Source: Methanothrix sp.
GTDB lineage: Archaea > Halobacteriota > Methanosarcinia > Methanotrichales > Methanotrichaceae
Reading direction: 5' to 3'
Assembly (NCBI GenBank): GCA_028688175.1
Contig: JAQTYS010000116.1
Span: 1 to 8,292 of the forward strand
DNA: 8,292 nucleotides
Shown: piece after piece, positions 6,316 to 8,292 of the stretch
Position numbering within the stretch: position 1 is the first letter of the stretch
Layout of the letters: the number at the start of each line of letters is the position of its first letter
Made by a program: the position numbers and the translations under genes
Notes under the pieces: generated by a model
What the model was told of the DNA's origin: nothing
Seen by the model: only the letters and a program-made list of their open reading frames with translations
The model's database searches: none

Positions 6316-6369
6316 ACTGGCTGGTCTGACCCGATTCTGGAAGGGGGTCAAACCAGCCAGTGCTTTTTT
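6316..6369. terminator. Second hairpin terminator, next to the ATPase gene
   Basis: A 17-bp stem with one C-A mismatch (6316-6332 with 6345-6361), built on ACTGGCTGGT/ACCAGCCAGT and TGACCC/GGGTCA. The loop is 12 nt, followed by GC and TTTTTT (6364-6369) on the plus strand. It is 24 nt past the ATPase stop. On the minus strand no U-tract follows, so strict termination is best predicted for plus-strand read-through, though the stable stem could also protect the ATPase mRNA 3' end. Confidence 0.75.
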
Positions 6370-6384
6370 CGTTCCTGCTTCGTT

Positions 6385-8292
6385 TTATTTAGGGTCTAAT
6401 TTCAAAAGCATGGCATTGATCGCAACAATAACGGTCGATAAGGACATGAGGACGGCGCCGAAGGCCGGACCCAAGGTAATGCCGATAGGAGCAAGGAGGC
6501 CAGCAGCAATTGGAATCGCGATAAAATTGTAGCCTGCTCCCCATACCAAGTTTTGTTTCATTTTACGTGTCGTCTTGTTTGCTAACTCGATAAAGGATTC
6601 AATATCCCCTGGATCAGACTGAGTAAGGATAATATCCGCAGAATCCAAAGCTACTTGCGTTCCAGCTCCGATTGCAATACCTACGTCTGCCAAGGCAAGG
6701 GAAGGTGCGTCATTGACCCCGTCTCCCACCATGATAACCGTCTTGTTTTGGTTTTTCATGGACTCGACCAGCTTGTACTTATCTTCCGGAGATTGATTGG
6801 CTTGGTATTGAATACCTAGAACTTCTGCAACTCCTTGTGCAGCTTCCTCGTTATCACCAGTAGCCATGAGTGGTTCAATTCCGTATTTTTTCAGCACCTC
6901 GATCAAGTTTCTGCTGGTTTCTTTCAGTTCATCTCCCAATGCGACAGCGCCGATTGCTTCATTATTTTCTACAAGGATACTTAAAGTAGCGCCTTTCGGA
7001 ATATCCATACGCAATGCTTTTCCGTATGCCTTTTGGCTGATTAATTGATAGTGGTGGCCGTTCGCCTCCCCTTCTATTCCTGCTCCCGAAACGATTTCAA
7101 TGGAGTCAAAGGAAACTGACTTAATGCCTTTCGCTTCAGCGTGGTTCACAATCGATTGGGCAATCGGGTGACTGGAGCCCGCCTCTATACCCGCCAACAA
7201 GCCTGTAATTTCTTCTTCAGAATATTTATCACTCAAAACAGTGACGTCCAACACTTTAAATTCACCAGTTGTTAAAGTACCTGTTTTATCCAATACCATA
7301 ACATCCGCTTTAGTAGTTAATTCCAAAGCTTCTCTATTTTTAACCAGTAATCCTCGGCTTGCACCCAAACTAGTACTACGTGATACTACCAAGGGAATAG
7401 CAAGACCCAAAGCGTGTGGGCAGGCAATAACTAACGTAGTCACAGTAAAGATAACGGCTGTAGGCAGATCCGCAATGATCGTCCAGATTAGTAGGGCGAT
7501 TAAAGCTACTACAACCGCAATGTAGAACAACAAGCCAGCTACTTTGTGAGCCACATTCTCTGCTCGAGAAGGTTGGCTTTGTGCTTGGCTAATTAATGAT
7601 TGTACTTGTGAGATAAAGGACTTATCCCCTGTTTCTGTTACTTCTACATATAGGACACCACTACCATTTGTTGATCCACCAATGACTTGATCTTTAACAT
7701 TCTTTTCGATTGGCTTAGATTCACCTGTTAAGAGGGCCTCGTTTACACGGGATTCTCCGCGAATAATGATACCATCAGCTGGAACATTTTCTCCTGCTTG
7801 AACACGGATAACATCTCCAACCTGAAGTTCAGACACAGGACGAGTCTCAATCGAATCGTCTTCTAAAACAACATGAGCGTCTTTTGGCACTAATTCTGCT
7901 AGAGCTTTTTGCGCGTCCCCTGCTTCACCCAATGCCTTCATTTCAATCCAGTGTCCTAATAACATGATTAAAAGTAACGTTGCAAACTCAAAGAAGAAGT
8001 CCATAACATGTTCTCCGGTCACATATCGAGCGGCCACTGCGTAAACACTATAGGCATAAGAAACCGTTATTCCCAAAGTAATCAAGGACATCATGCCTGG
8101 AGCTTTTGAATTAAACTCATCTTTCGCACCCATGTAGAATGGTTTTCCGCCATAAATGTATAGAATTGTTGCCAATACAGCTGCTACAACGTCTGCATAA
8201 GGAAAGATAATTTGGAAAGGCAACTGAATATCCATCAAAGGAGTAATGAGTAAGATTGCAATTCCTAATGGGAGTGACTTCAAGAAAATCTC
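6385..8292 (-). CDS. copB: CopB-type (CPH) heavy-metal P-type ATPase, 5'-partial
   Basis: A membrane pump using ATP to export copper or silver, P1B-3 subgroup by its CPH motif. The open frame runs off the right edge, so the N terminus (usually a His-rich stretch and the first helices) is missing. Numbering from the TTG codon at 8283: actuator motif LLTGES 184-189, TM metal site CPH 288-290, phosphorylation motif DKTGT 332-336 (D332), nucleotide-binding HP 372-373, TGDN 475-478, GDGVND 520-525. Late TM motifs are YNFIAIP (585-591) and MSLST (613-617), typical of CopB-like pumps. About six of eight helices are visible. That TTG is not the true start, since E-I-F precede it in frame and family members are longer. 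All catalytic motifs are intact. Stop TAA at 6385. Specificity for copper or silver is by family, not tested. Confidence 0.93.
   Translation of the reverse strand, partial: EIFLKSLPLGIAILLITPLMDIQLPFQIIFPYADVVAAVLATILYIYGGKPFYMGAKDEFNSKAPGMMSLITLGITVSYAYSVYAVAARYVTGEHVMDFFFEFATLLLIMLLGHWIEMKALGEAGDAQKALAELVPKDAHVVLEDDSIETRPVSELQVGDVIRVQAGENVPADGIIIRGESRVNEALLTGESKPIEKNVKDQVIGGSTNGSGVLYVEVTETGDKSFISQVQSLISQAQSQPSRAENVAHKVAGLLFYIAVVVALIALLIWTIIADLPTAVIFTVTTLVIACPHALGLAIPLVVSRSTSLGASRGLLVKNREALELTTKADVMVLDKTGTLTTGEFKVLDVTVLSDKYSEEEITGLLAGIEAGSSHPIAQSIVNHAEAKGIKSVSFDSIEIVSGAGIEGEANGHHYQLISQKAYGKALRMDIPKGATLSILVENNEAIGAVALGDELKETSRNLIEVLKKYGIEPLMATGDNEEAAQGVAEVLGIQYQANQSPEDKYKLVESMKNQNKTVIMVGDGVNDAPSLALADVGIAIGAGTQVALDSADIILTQSDPGDIESFIELANKTTRKMKQNLVWGAGYNFIAIPIAAGLLAPIGITLGPAFGAVLMSLSTVIVAINAMLLKLDPK

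Noticed and set aside
7241..7525. Plus-strand open frame of 94 codons inside the ATPase gene
   Set aside because: It is antisense to conserved P-type ATPase motifs (CPH, DKTGT), so it is a shadow frame.
8281..8283. TTG at 8283 as true start of the copper ATPase
   Set aside because: The frame stays open to the window edge with hydrophobic-helix-like residues, no ribosome site can be seen, and CopB proteins are about 100 residues longer at the N terminus.
1..8292. Mobile element ends, CRISPR repeats, tRNA or rRNA genes
   Set aside because: No transposase or integrase frame, no regularly spaced repeats, and no cloverleaf or rRNA-like stretch was seen.

Overview
The window is a mid-to-low GC segment of a Gram-positive (Bacillota) chromosome or large mobile element. 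This rests on strong AGGAGG-type ribosome sites, an OmpR-type two-component pair of Firmicutes style, a peptidoglycan hydrolase with a PcsB-like coiled coil, a DUF1461/TIGR01906 membrane protein and a CopB-type copper ATPase. The order within Bacillota cannot be fixed from sequence reading alone. Lactobacillales-like and Clostridia-like affinities are both possible.

Layout. (1) 24-2110, plus strand: a response regulator and a sensor histidine kinase with overlapping ATGA, closed by a strong bidirectional terminator (2118-2161). (2) 2177-5088, minus strand: a compact four-gene unit, transcribed in the order M23 peptidase with coiled coil (PcsB/EnvC-like), Lgt (prolipoprotein diacylglyceryl transferase), a one-TM SHOCT protein, and an anchored NusG domain II protein. 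(3) 5089-5348: a divergent control region with a long hairpin, two short palindromes and no convincing consensus promoter. (4) 5349-6210, plus strand: a 69-residue His/Met-rich membrane peptide resembling DUF2933, followed by a DUF1461 membrane protein. (5) 6211-6384: two stacked hairpin terminators between converging units. (6) 6385-8292, minus strand: a CPH-type (P1B-3, CopB-like) heavy-metal ATPase whose 5' end lies outside the window.

How the genes may work together (inference). The CopB-type ATPase exports copper or silver. The His/Met-rich peptide is a plausible membrane-side metal ligand. The remaining genes are envelope functions: a cell-wall hydrolase, lipoprotein lipidation, and small membrane proteins. 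Lgt is not beside hprK or gpsA here, so it may be a second, accessory copy in a metal/envelope-stress neighbourhood. No lipobox protein is encoded in the window, so its substrate would lie elsewhere. No transposase, integrase, CRISPR array, tRNA or rRNA gene is visible.
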